Below, in pieces: positions 6,769 to 14,809 of a stretch of 14,934 nt of DNA (its first letter is position 1; every line of letters begins with the position of its first letter). Source of the DNA: JADHUC01 sp964617665 (GTDB lineage: Bacteria; Planctomycetota; Planctomycetia; Pirellulales; Pirellulaceae); assembly GCA_964617665.1 (NCBI GenBank), contig CAZUAH010000333.1, forward strand, positions 1 to 14,934, written 5' to 3'. The notes beneath the pieces are model-generated. The model was not told the DNA's origin and did no database searches. It saw only the letters and a program-made list of their open reading frames with translations. Made by a program: the position numbers and the translations under genes.

Positions 6769-7968
6769 GTGGGAAGGCTGAGATCCGCAGCGAAAAAGCT
6801 GGTGTTGCTGCTTGTAGGCTTGATACTTGCGCTGATCGCCGGGGAGGTGTGCCTCCGCATTTTCGGCATCTCTTATCCGTTGCCGTACGCGCCGGATGAG
6901 TTTTGCGGCACACGACTGCGACCAGGGTTCGAGGGGTGGTGGCGAAAAGAAGGCTCCGCTTTCGTGAAGATCAATCGCCACGGGTTTCGGCATGGCAGCC
7001 GCCAACCGGAGAAGCCGCCCCGCGCATTTCGAGTCGCCGTATTGGGCGACTCGTTCGTCGAAGCGTTCCAGGTACCCGACGAGGAGACCTTCTGTGCGGT
7101 GTTGGAACGAGAACTCTGCGGCTTCCCAGCGTTGAAGGAACGCCCCGTCGAGGTGTTGAACTTCGGCGTGTCGGGATACGGAACGGCCCAGTCACTGCTG
7201 ATGCTAAGGCACTATGCTTGGGCGTATAGCCCAGACTTTGTTTTGTTGGTCTTCTTTGCAGGGAACGATGTCAGAAACAACTCACGAGAGTTGGAGACGT
7301 ACAAGGTCAGGCCGTTCTTCCGATTGGAGCAGGACGATTTGGTGCTTGAAAACAGCTTCCGCCAGCACCCGGACTACCTGAAAGCACGGTCGCGGAAAAC
7401 CCAACGGAAAATCGCGGCGATAGATCGCTTGAGGATTCTGCAGTTGCTGAACGAGACCCGCAACAACTGGCGCCGTCAGGCGACGGACCGACCCGTGGAC
7501 GATTATGGACGCCCTGGCATTGACGATTTGGCGCTGGCCCCTCCCAAAGATGCGACTTGGGAAGAGGCGTGGGAACTCACAGAGCGGCTACTTGTGGAAC
7601 TCAACCGCGAAGTCCACGATCGAGGGGCCCAATTCGTACTGGTGGCGGCCACAAGTTCAGTGCAGGTTCACCCGGATTCGTCGGCACGCAAGGCGTGCCA
7701 AGATGGTCTTCAGGTGAACGATCTACTCTACGCCGAACGACGATTAAAGGCATTGGGCCAGGATGCCGGCTTCCTGACGGTCGGTTTGGCCGGCCCCATG
7801 CAGCGACACGCGGACAAGAAAGGTGCATTCTTGCACGGATTCGAGAACACGAAACTCGGGGAAGGACACTGGAATACCGAGGGCCACCGTCTGGCAGCGC
7901 AGATAGCTGCAGAAGCGATAATCGACGGACTTGAGATACCGGAAACCCGTGAGATTAGCAAGGAGTGA
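6769..7968 (+). CDS. Membrane-anchored SGNH/GDSL-family hydrolase
   Basis: From the GTG at 6769 the product has 399 residues. The GTG is chosen because a basic N-terminus and single hydrophobic span (about 11-25, KLVLLLVGLILALIAGE) follow at once, and purine-rich AGGAAAGGG lies 11 to 19 bases upstream; the frame is open back to 6697 but without membrane or protein character. SGNH blocks seen: GDS at 93-95 with nucleophile S95, the Gly block in NFGVSGYG (131-138), GND at 165-167, and a C-terminal HWNTEGH with H367 and H373. In many related proteins this last block reads D-x-H-W; here the preceding acid is Glu (EGHW). The active domain would face outside, with the anchor in the inner membrane. 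SGNH proteins of this kind often remove or transfer acyl groups on glycans and are common partners of SxtJ/DUF5989. Substrate is unknown. Confidence 0.85.
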   Translation: MGRLRSAAKKLVLLLVGLILALIAGEVCLRIFGISYPLPYAPDEFCGTRLRPGFEGWWRKEGSAFVKINRHGFRHGSRQPEKPPRAFRVAVLGDSFVEAFQVPDEETFCAVLERELCGFPALKERPVEVLNFGVSGYGTAQSLLMLRHYAWAYSPDFVLLVFFAGNDVRNNSRELETYKVRPFFRLEQDDLVLENSFRQHPDYLKARSRKTQRKIAAIDRLRILQLLNETRNNWRRQATDRPVDDYGRPGIDDLALAPPKDATWEEAWELTERLLVELNREVHDRGAQFVLVAATSSVQVHPDSSARKACQDGLQVNDLLYAERRLKALGQDAGFLTVGLAGPMQRHADKKGAFLHGFENTKLGEGHWNTEGHRLAAQIAAEAIIDGLEIPETREISKE

Positions 7969-7982
7969 ACATCTAACGCGTT

Positions 7983-9209
7983 TCAACCGCCTGCAAATTC
8001 TTCCGTATCTGCCGCGACGGCGTCGCGCAATTGCTGTGGGAAATCGGGAAACGCGGTGAGCACTCGTGTCCAGTTAGGGATCGCCTCGCCGCCGGCCGGA
8101 TCCTGCTGAAACACTTCTCCTGCCGCCATGATCCGTTCGGCGAGCGTTTCAATCGCTTGCTCTTCGTTGTGGCGATCAAACTCTAGGCCGTTGATCAGTG
8201 CATCCGCATGATACTGGCGGATTGCGTCCTGTGCGGCTCGCAAGTACGCGGAACGTAGCGTAACGAAATGGCCCATCTCGAAAGTGATGCCTCGGCTGGC
8301 GAGTGTGCGGAAGATGGTTGTCAGGATGTCCGTTGCCATCTTCATCAAACCCGAGGAAGGCTCCTCCAGCGAATAGGGTTGGTGCTTGTGTTCGTACAAA
8401 CGGCACAAGTCGACCTGACAAACTCGCTTCACCGAAGTGTTGCGGAAGACTTCCGCCAGCGTTCCCACCTCCAGCCCCCAATCGCTTGGAATCCGATTGG
8501 CTCGCGCCAAGTTGGATGTGACAGCAAACTCGCCGGAAAGAGGATAGCGAAAGCTGTCCAAATAAACGAGGAAAGGCTCCTGACCGATTACGGACATCAA
8601 GGCACGCAACAACGGGCTAACCAGCAGACGGACGACGCGCCCGTGCATGCGGTCTGTGACTCGTGCGTAATAGGCTTTGCAGAACTCGAAGTCCAGACTC
8701 GGATGAATCATCGGCAGGCACAACCGAGCCAGGATCACGCGATCGTAGTCTACGATGTCACAATCGTGCAGCGCAAACGCCTTCAGTCCCGGGTCGGCCA
8801 ACAAGTAGCCGAATGCCGTCCAAACCGATCGACCCTTTCCCGGTATTACGAGGTTCAGGCCGGATTCCGTCAGGTTGTCATACAGCGCCTGTATCCGACG
8901 TCCATCAGTCCAGAGTACCTGTGCCTTTTCTCCCAATTGGCGCACGATGGCCACCGTTTCCTGGTAGTCTTCCACCGCAGTGGCTTGGCCCAACGTCACG
9001 ATGATCGTGTCGACGTATTGGACGTCCTGTAGCTGGCCGATGATCTCGCGAAACGGCGTTGCGCGCATATCGGCGGACGTGACCGGCAACACGAGACCGA
9101 CCTTGTTCTTGCGCGTGGCCTGGACCAACATTTCTTCCAAGCCGGGAAGTTCGATGGTCCCAAAGCCGTGCAGAGTCGTCACTAGTCCGTTTTGGATGAA
9201 ATCCGGCAT
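7983..9209 (-). CDS. Glucosyl-3-phosphoglycerate synthase-like glycosyltransferase (GT81 type)
   Basis: The 408-residue product resembles GpgS, a GT-A glycosyltransferase that transfers glucose from NDP-glucose to 3-phosphoglycerate, the first step to the solute glucosylglycerate and, in mycobacteria, to methylglucose lipopolysaccharide. Seen: the GKG segment IPGKGRSVW (122-130), the metal-binding HDCDI with D149 and D151, the family-like RYPLSGEFA (221-229), GLEVGTL (245-251) and a conserved His-rich stretch YEHKHQP (272-278). Length is longer than mycobacterial GpgS because of a helical C-terminal region from about 285. The start has a perfect AGGAGG (9217-9222) seven bases upstream. It ends 14 bp from the SGNH gene, tail to tail. 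No phosphatase (GpgP) gene is adjacent. A related hexosyltransferase with another phosphate acceptor cannot be excluded. GG-type solutes have been reported in planctomycetes, which fits. Confidence 0.78.
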   Translation of the reverse strand: MPDFIQNGLVTTLHGFGTIELPGLEEMLVQATRKNKVGLVLPVTSADMRATPFREIIGQLQDVQYVDTIIVTLGQATAVEDYQETVAIVRQLGEKAQVLWTDGRRIQALYDNLTESGLNLVIPGKGRSVWTAFGYLLADPGLKAFALHDCDIVDYDRVILARLCLPMIHPSLDFEFCKAYYARVTDRMHGRVVRLLVSPLLRALMSVIGQEPFLVYLDSFRYPLSGEFAVTSNLARANRIPSDWGLEVGTLAEVFRNTSVKRVCQVDLCRLYEHKHQPYSLEEPSSGLMKMATDILTTIFRTLASRGITFEMGHFVTLRSAYLRAAQDAIRQYHADALINGLEFDRHNEEQAIETLAERIMAAGEVFQQDPAGGEAIPNWTRVLTAFPDFPQQLRDAVAADTEEFAGG

Positions 9210-9216
9210 CGTGTCG

Positions 9217-9222
9217 CCTCCT
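9217..9222 (-). promoter_or_regulatory. Strong Shine-Dalgarno of the GpgS-like gene
   Basis: On the minus strand this reads AGGAGG, seven bases before the ATG at 9209. It is the best ribosome site in the window and fixes that start. Confidence 0.75.
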
Positions 9223-9481
9223 GTCGATCGAGGACGTTCCGCTGACGCGATGGGCGCCAGGTATCCCGCGCACCAATCCGCTCATTTTACAGAAAGATCC
9301 ATCCACCGCGAGCAGGGGATAGCCCCAGGCTACTGTTCGCGCATAGCCACTAAGGGCCGCAGACGAGCGGGGTTGTTCACGCCTTGAGTGACCATGCACA
9401 CAGCCATGAACGCCCTGCGGGCCCGTTTTACAGAGAATGCGCGGGTCTTGGCGTTCTGAATAGAGATGTCGGAAAACGCGC

Positions 9482-12400
9482 CTACCGCGATGTTTTTGCG
9501 GCCGTAGCAGCCAACGGCGTTTGGACTCGAGGCGTGACCTCGCGACGAGGTTGCCCACCGTCAACGGGGCGTTTGTTGAAAAACGCGTCGTGATAAGGGG
9601 CGTTGGCATCGACCCAGGTAACCAGCGACAGCCACTCGCCCGAATTCAATTCGACTTCGTCGCGGTGCAGCGGGTCATCAAGTAATACTCGAACCAGAGG
9701 GCTCTTGTGCGAGCCAAACTGTTTGGGCTTGGAGACGTCGGCATTGGAGAATCGGTCCGAGCATGAAACCAACAACCGGCCTGGTTCTGTCTGGCCCGGC
9801 AGCCGACCGAACATCGTCCGGAACGACTGGTAGAGGCCGTCGTCCGTTCTAGTAGCCGTCAAATCGAGACCGCCGTCCGGCTCCTCTCGGCCATGGCACC
9901 GAACGCAATGGCGACCCAGGATCGGTTGGACGAGCCATTCGTAGCCAAGCATCCTATCGGAACCCCACGGCGGTGGCGATGGAACGTCCGGCTCGCGCAA
10001 CATTGCCTTGGGGATCGATGCGAGTGAAGCCGACGCCGAGGCGCGGGATTCATGACACCCGGTGCAACCACGCACCTCGCCCGCCTTGAGACTGACGACC
10101 GACCGCATACGGCGAATCTCCATGTGCCGGTCATCAAGAGCCTGGAAATAGACGGCCGTATCGGCAGGTACCGTGAAGGCGGCCGAACCATCATTTTCCA
10201 CAGGCACGGTGCCAATCACCCGCACTGGCGACCAACTCTGAAAATCAATCCGACGGCTTCCTGCGTTGCCGGGGATGTAGTCCATTTGCCCTCGTTCGTT
10301 ATCGAAGGGCCAACCTATGTGTTGCGAGATGCGAATGTGCTTGATCGTACCGCGAGGGACCTCGGGCAGCCCGTCGTACACATCCGTGACGTAACACGTA
10401 GCATCAGCTATTGGCTCAGTTATCGCGTCCGGCACAATCGGTGGCCGAGGACGTTTGCGGAGCGGGATCGGAAACGTACACGACAGTACGGGATCTCGAT
10501 GGAGCAGTTCCCGATTCCCGTACGTGTCGATCAAATAGAGTCCGAAACCGTTCGAATCGGCACCGGCTGGGGCCGTGCAGTTCGGGCGAGCGTACGAATA
10601 GGACACGAGGAAGCACTTCTCGGACAGCGCCCAAGGCGTTTGATACAGGCCACCTCGATCCGGCACGCCGCCGTCGGCCACCGGCCGGCCAGCCATCGGG
10701 CCCTCCTGGGGAACCACGCCGGGCGTGACGATCTGCAATCCCGCTTCGTTGTTCATCCCCATCGCCGGGTCAACGGTCACAACCGGTCCGTAGGCAAACG
10801 TGTGATGGCCTGTGGCTATGGAGACCAGTTTCGCGCTGCCGGGTATGGAACGCGTGTCCCGCAGCCCACAGGGGGCTCGCATATGATGCTTGAATAAAGC
10901 ATCGGACATAGTGCCGTCCGGCCGGGCTGTCCACAGAGCATGCACTTCCATAAAGTGCCGTTCTTGGTATTCCCAGTGCGTGTAGGCGATTCGGCCGTCG
11001 TCCAAGCTGTGCGGATAGCGGTCGATGTCCTTGCTGTCGGTCCATTGGCGGGGATTCCCTCCATCGCCCGACATTACGTACAGATTAGGATTGGTGTGAT
11101 CGTACGTGTCGTTACCGCACTCGGCTGCGCGGCCACAGCGGTCCGAAGCAAATATGATGTCGCCATTCGCGCAATACGTCGGTTCAAAATCGCTCCAATA
11201 GGGATCGTCAGTCAGTTGCGTTGGCCCCGAGTCGTCCAAGGGCACCTCGAAGATATGAAGCGGCTCATGCTCCCGTCGCAACTGGAATACGTTGGTCCCC
11301 TCGACCGCGTAATTTGCCGTATCGACTGCCGGCGGCCAATTGGGCTGGCGCGCGTAGCCGAATACGACTCGGTCGGCGCCCCACCAAAGGTCTAGCCCCC
11401 AGACGTAGCCCGGCCCCAACCTGCCTTCGAGGACCTCGCGCACTAGGCCGCCCTCCCGGAGATTGGAAAGGACACAGATATCGCCGCCCGGCTTATGCTT
11501 CCACGAGTACGAACGCGTGATATTCCGCACAGTGTGCGGCACGAACTGCTTGACGAATACGATACCTTCGAAATCCACGGCGGGGTTAGCCAGCACGATC
11601 GCCCGCAAGTTGCGCCGTGCTTCGATCCACAACTTCCGGTGGCCTGCGATGTCGTTGGGCCCTGCCGCAACGCTGTCGCGGAGTTCCTCGTGTACGGATC
11701 GCAATCTTGCGAGGTGCTCTGTTATGCCGGCGAAGGCGGAACTCCCGTCGCCGCCGGGGGCCAGGTCAGCCTGCATTCGTTCGGCTCGCTGCATCATTCC
11801 GTCGACCGACACGGCCAACTTCCTCGCGTCGCGATGCAGGCCTCGCGCCACGGCTTGGCGCACCCAATCGGCCTCCAGCCCGTACTCGTTCGCATGGCTC
11901 ACCCACTGGCTAAACCAGGGCGGAGCTTCCTGCGTCGGCCACAGTGCCTCCTGTCCGTTGTTCTCGCCGCCGACCTTCATGGCAATCGCCCATTCGGCCA
12001 TCCCGCGGACGAACACGTCATCGTGGCTGAGAAGTCCGGCGGCAAGTTCGGCCAGTCGTGATGAAAGACTGTTCTTTTCGGCAATCCGCACAAGCAATTC
12101 GGCCACCATCGAGGCTGCTTCGGGTTCCCGCTCCAACAGTGTTCGGATTTCGGACGCGGCCAAGTCGTCACTTCGAGCGAGGCTAGTGGCAAGCGTATCG
12201 AGTCTGGCCGTAGCTTCGGGAGTCGCCAGAATAGCCACCATCTTCTCAACGTCATCAGGATCGAAGTATTCAGCGTCCAAGGCATACTTCTTCTTCAAAT
12301 AGGATCCCAATTGGCTGAGTTGCTTGGCATCGAGCGCTCGGTCGTAGACCAAAATCTCGGCCACGTCACCCTTCAGCATATAGAATGTGCCGGTGTTGTC

Positions 12401-13039
12401 CGCGTTCTGGCGTCGCGCTCCAACAAGAACATCCACATCTGCAGAGCCTCGGCCGGCCTGGAACGAGAAGCTCGGGGCGCCGTTCACGTAAATGTCAGTC
12501 TTGTCTCCGTTACACATTTGGACCGCGATTTCCGTTTCCGACCTACCGTGATGCTCCTTCATAACACCATACGTGATTGCCCCTCGCCTTCCTGGCGCGA
12601 CGTAGAACTGATAGGCTCGCTGGCCGGCGGTTCCGCCACCTTTGGAAAGAAATGTACCGCTGTCTTTGACTGCGACGCGGTACACGACTGCGAATGTGAA
12701 CGGGTCACCGGGTTGCATGTCGAGACCAGACGGGCTTCCCAGATTCAGAAAGTCGCTTCCATCGAATCGGAGTGCACCTTTGCCATTGAGGCCCTCCGGC
12801 AAGTACTGTGGCCGATTGTTCAAGTCCGCCTGCTTCGCGTGATTCCCCAGGCCGGATTTGTCGCTCCAGACGCTGACCCTTCCGCCCAATTCCTGGGTGA
12901 CCGACCCGGAGTCGTGGGCATCGAGCCACAAGACCAGTCCATCATTCACTGGACTAGCCGCTAGTGCGTTCGGCACAAGGCAGAATACTGCGATAAATAC
13001 GAGCCGTTCAATTCGGGCGTACGCAATCTTCGCGAACAT
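9482..13039 (-). CDS. Secreted LamG / HZS-alpha-like propeller / dihaem cytochrome c protein
   Basis: The 1185-residue exported protein is assembled from several parts. Seen in order: a signal peptide (1-28, ending NALAAS); a concanavalin/LamG-like jelly roll (about 30-258, with LVLWLDAHDSG, LRFDGSDFLNL and VYDRALDAKQL typical of planctomycete LamG modules); a helical region (about 260-480); a beta-propeller resembling the middle domain of hydrazine synthase alpha (about 500-830, repeated Asp-rich strands and THWEYQERHFMEVHALW); and a C-terminal part with two CxxCH haem c sites, CTGCH (992-996) and CVRCHGREEPDGGLDL (1045 onward), the second like the planctomycete PSCyt1 cytochrome. The ATG at 13039 is chosen over 13093 because AGGAG and a clean signal peptide follow it. 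It probably works in the periplasm or cell surface as a redox or glycan-binding protein. True hydrazine synthesis is not implied; many non-anammox planctomycetes carry this fold. Confidence 0.85.
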   Translation of the reverse strand: MFAKIAYARIERLVFIAVFCLVPNALAASPVNDGLVLWLDAHDSGSVTQELGGRVSVWSDKSGLGNHAKQADLNNRPQYLPEGLNGKGALRFDGSDFLNLGSPSGLDMQPGDPFTFAVVYRVAVKDSGTFLSKGGGTAGQRAYQFYVAPGRRGAITYGVMKEHHGRSETEIAVQMCNGDKTDIYVNGAPSFSFQAGRGSADVDVLVGARRQNADNTGTFYMLKGDVAEILVYDRALDAKQLSQLGSYLKKKYALDAEYFDPDDVEKMVAILATPEATARLDTLATSLARSDDLAASEIRTLLEREPEAASMVAELLVRIAEKNSLSSRLAELAAGLLSHDDVFVRGMAEWAIAMKVGGENNGQEALWPTQEAPPWFSQWVSHANEYGLEADWVRQAVARGLHRDARKLAVSVDGMMQRAERMQADLAPGGDGSSAFAGITEHLARLRSVHEELRDSVAAGPNDIAGHRKLWIEARRNLRAIVLANPAVDFEGIVFVKQFVPHTVRNITRSYSWKHKPGGDICVLSNLREGGLVREVLEGRLGPGYVWGLDLWWGADRVVFGYARQPNWPPAVDTANYAVEGTNVFQLRREHEPLHIFEVPLDDSGPTQLTDDPYWSDFEPTYCANGDIIFASDRCGRAAECGNDTYDHTNPNLYVMSGDGGNPRQWTDSKDIDRYPHSLDDGRIAYTHWEYQERHFMEVHALWTARPDGTMSDALFKHHMRAPCGLRDTRSIPGSAKLVSIATGHHTFAYGPVVTVDPAMGMNNEAGLQIVTPGVVPQEGPMAGRPVADGGVPDRGGLYQTPWALSEKCFLVSYSYARPNCTAPAGADSNGFGLYLIDTYGNRELLHRDPVLSCTFPIPLRKRPRPPIVPDAITEPIADATCYVTDVYDGLPEVPRGTIKHIRISQHIGWPFDNERGQMDYIPGNAGSRRIDFQSWSPVRVIGTVPVENDGSAAFTVPADTAVYFQALDDRHMEIRRMRSVVSLKAGEVRGCTGCHESRASASASLASIPKAMLREPDVPSPPPWGSDRMLGYEWLVQPILGRHCVRCHGREEPDGGLDLTATRTDDGLYQSFRTMFGRLPGQTEPGRLLVSCSDRFSNADVSKPKQFGSHKSPLVRVLLDDPLHRDEVELNSGEWLSLVTWVDANAPYHDAFFNKRPVDGGQPRREVTPRVQTPLAATAAKTSR

Positions 13040-13045
13040 TGGGGA

Positions 13046-13050
13046 CTCCT
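13046..13050 (-). promoter_or_regulatory. Ribosome binding site deciding the start at 13039
   Basis: The minus strand reads AGGAG six bases before the ATG at 13039. The longer alternative start at 13093 places 18 polar residues in front of the signal peptide, so the inner ATG is taken. Confidence 0.7.
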
Positions 13051-13100
13051 GAGAGTAAGTCGATAACCATTCTCTCGGGTCAAAGGCGACCAATCACATG

Positions 13101-13106
13101 ATTATA
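13101..13106 (-). promoter_or_regulatory. Possible -10 box (TATAAT) for the LamG/cytochrome gene
   Basis: On the minus strand this is an exact TATAAT, about 62 bp upstream of the ATG at 13039, in the 118-bp gap between two co-directional genes. No good -35 lies 16-18 bp away, so it is only a candidate. If real, the large gene can be transcribed apart from the beta-helix gene. Confidence 0.35.
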
Positions 13107-13157
13107 CTTGCCATCCGCCTTCGTTCCCAGAACAGTGTAGATCCGTGTGTGATGCGA

Positions 13158-14447
13158 TCATTCAGCCGATTCCGTCGTCTCTTCTGCGATGCTGTTGTGC
13201 TCGACGATCGTTTCCTGGGCACCGCGGAGATCGAGTGCGGGTCGTTTGTCGTCGGTCTTGCGGTTCAAATCCGTCATCACGTTGCCAGTGACTACGACAC
13301 GGCGGCACTCCGAGTCTGCCTCGATGGCCTGTCGATTCAATCCGGCGAATACGTTTCCGGAAATCGCAATGTCCTCCGTGCCCGCAAGGTGAATTCCGGC
13401 GGCATCGTCGTCGCAGTTGGATCGGTATTTCCCTTCGCCAATGTAGCGATCCGAGAAGTTGTTGCCCGTGATGGTGATTCGCCCGCTATCCGGCCCAACG
13501 ACCAACGCTCGCAACTCGTCGACAGTGAATGTATTGGCCGATATCGTACATCCCCAGGCGTCGCGCAAATCGACGCCTCCGCCGTAGTTGTGGGCGATCA
13601 CGTTGGCGCTGACCGTAATGCCATGGCAGTCGCGGTCCAGTACCACGGCCGTCCCCTGGCATTCTTCGATCATGTTCCCTGAAAGCACAGATCCGTACGT
13701 GGTTTCGATCACGACACCGTGGCGGAGATGGTCGTCGATGTTATTGCCGTTCATGCAGAGGTTGCAGACCTTGATACACAGCACAGCGTCGTTGTTTTCC
13801 TCGAACTGGTTGGCGTTAACTATGATGTCATGCGCACCCAGGATATTCAGTCCGGCCTGCCGGTTGTAGGTCATGATCGAATCGCAGACGCGGGCGTCTT
13901 CAAGACAGTCGACCAGATTGATCCCGTGTCCGCCGTTGTGATCGACGCTCAGTCCCTCGATGTAGATTTCGTTCACTCGTTGAGCCAACAGCCCGTCGCC
14001 GCTCTTCGGTTCGGAGCTCTTGGCATCCATGCAGCCCGGATCGCCACAGATGCGGAAATCGGCCAATTGGACACGCCAGACGAATGCTCGGGGATTGGCT
14101 GCTAGATTTGGCGGACGGACGATCAAAGCCGGCTTTCCTTCTTCGTTGCAGTTGATCAGTCGCGTCGACGCACCGGCCCCTTCAATCCGGGTCTCCGGAC
14201 GCTCTAGCACCAGAGGCTCTGTCAGCCGAAAATCACCGGGAGGCAACCGGACCAAACCTCCGGACATCGGAACCGCATCGAAAGCCTCCTGCAGGCTCGC
14301 GTACTTCGACGCGTCAATCACGGCAGGAGAAGAACTTGCTTCACCGCTCGCGGGATCAGCCGCCGTCGTACTGTCAATTCGCGAGATCATCCATCCAAGG
14401 GCAGCAATCGCCCCAAGCAACGCAAGCACTGTCTTCGTAGATTTCAT
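13158..14447 (-). CDS. Secreted right-handed parallel beta-helix protein (pectate-lyase/NosD-like fold)
   Basis: From the ATG at 14447 the product has 429 residues. Seen: a signal peptide or N-terminal anchor (about 1-30), the opening SLQEAFDAVP-GGLVRLPPGDFRL (51-74) that begins many pectin-lyase-like folds, then roughly fifteen short strand-turn repeats of 22-25 residues with the usual N-x-F/I and D/N-rich turns (for example VNANQFEENND, VSANVIAHNYGGG, ITGNNFSD, ISGNVFAG, VTGNVMTD). Proteins of this type cut or bind polysaccharides outside the cell, or, like NosD, serve as periplasmic scaffolds; no catalytic Asp/Arg set can be assigned here. Eight or so Cys residues are scattered through the helix. 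The start is fixed by AAGGAGA (14453-14459); the frame is open to 14546 but that part has no signal peptide character. It precedes the LamG/cytochrome gene in the same direction by 118 bp and could be partly co-expressed. Confidence 0.83.
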   Translation of the reverse strand: MKSTKTVLALLGAIAALGWMISRIDSTTAADPASGEASSSPAVIDASKYASLQEAFDAVPMSGGLVRLPPGDFRLTEPLVLERPETRIEGAGASTRLINCNEEGKPALIVRPPNLAANPRAFVWRVQLADFRICGDPGCMDAKSSEPKSGDGLLAQRVNEIYIEGLSVDHNGGHGINLVDCLEDARVCDSIMTYNRQAGLNILGAHDIIVNANQFEENNDAVLCIKVCNLCMNGNNIDDHLRHGVVIETTYGSVLSGNMIEECQGTAVVLDRDCHGITVSANVIAHNYGGGVDLRDAWGCTISANTFTVDELRALVVGPDSGRITITGNNFSDRYIGEGKYRSNCDDDAAGIHLAGTEDIAISGNVFAGLNRQAIEADSECRRVVVTGNVMTDLNRKTDDKRPALDLRGAQETIVEHNSIAEETTESAE

Positions 14448-14452
14448 GAGAT

Positions 14453-14459
14453 TCTCCTT
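14453..14459 (-). promoter_or_regulatory. Ribosome binding site deciding the start at 14447
   Basis: The minus strand reads AAGGAGA five bases before the ATG at 14447. It supports this start over an in-frame ATG at 14546. Confidence 0.65.
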
Positions 14460-14655
14460 CGGTTTCGCAAGCTCTATTTCGTCCGCCAGTCTACATCGCC
14501 CATCAGCCGCTGCAAGTAAGTTGCGCATTGGGCCTCTTATGGACAACGATCTTCCCGTGCAGTCACCTGTTGGTAATTGTTCGCCTTTGCTTGCGGCGCA
14601 CAGAAGACACCGGAGAATGGGAACCGCCAGGAAATAGACGAGCCTTGGCCTTCAC

Positions 14656-14809
14656 TAAGGAACGGGAGAAAAATAGGACCGGGAAGTGAACACCATTAGC
14701 CGTTTGGGCGCTAGCCCCGGTTCTTCCCACGAGAACCGGACGCTAACGCGTCACGGCTGATTAGCTCGTTACATCCAAAATGTCGGTTCTATTTTTTGCC
14801 CGTTCCTAA
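14656..14809. repeat. ~154-bp nested palindrome, MITE- or REP-like element
   Basis: Outer arms 14656-14681 and 14784-14809 are inverted copies matching at 22 of 26 positions, built around AAGGAACGGG and CCCGTTCCT with an A/T-rich run in each (AAAAATAG, CTATTTTT). Inside is a second palindrome: AGCCGT (14698-14703) pairs with ACGGCT (14753-14758), GCGCTAGC-like sequence with GCTAACGCG-like sequence, and CCGGTTC (14717-14723) with GAACCGG (14733-14739) around a 9-nt loop. There is no room for a transposase. The structure fits a non-autonomous miniature inverted-repeat element carrying a REP-like core. Target duplications were not clear. A folded small RNA is a less likely alternative. Confidence 0.7.

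Noticed and set aside
6646..7005. 120-residue N-terminal extension of the GT4 glycosyltransferase frame
   Set aside because: It is antisense to the start of the SGNH gene, has no protein-like character, and the GT-B fold begins at the ATG at 6645.
9400..9440. GCCC-TGC-GGGC stem followed by TTTT as a terminator
   Set aside because: Only four base pairs, two bases of separation before the T-run, and no plus-strand gene ends nearby.
10052..12302. Long plus-strand frames (281, 279, 188 residues) inside the LamG/cytochrome gene
   Set aside because: They are antisense shadows of a gene with clear domains; their composition is Arg/Ser/Pro-rich with no motifs or ribosome sites.
9482..13039. Hydrazine synthase alpha subunit proper, implying anammox
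   Set aside because: The LamG and helical modules are foreign to that enzyme and no beta/gamma subunit gene is present; only the propeller and haem region resemble it.
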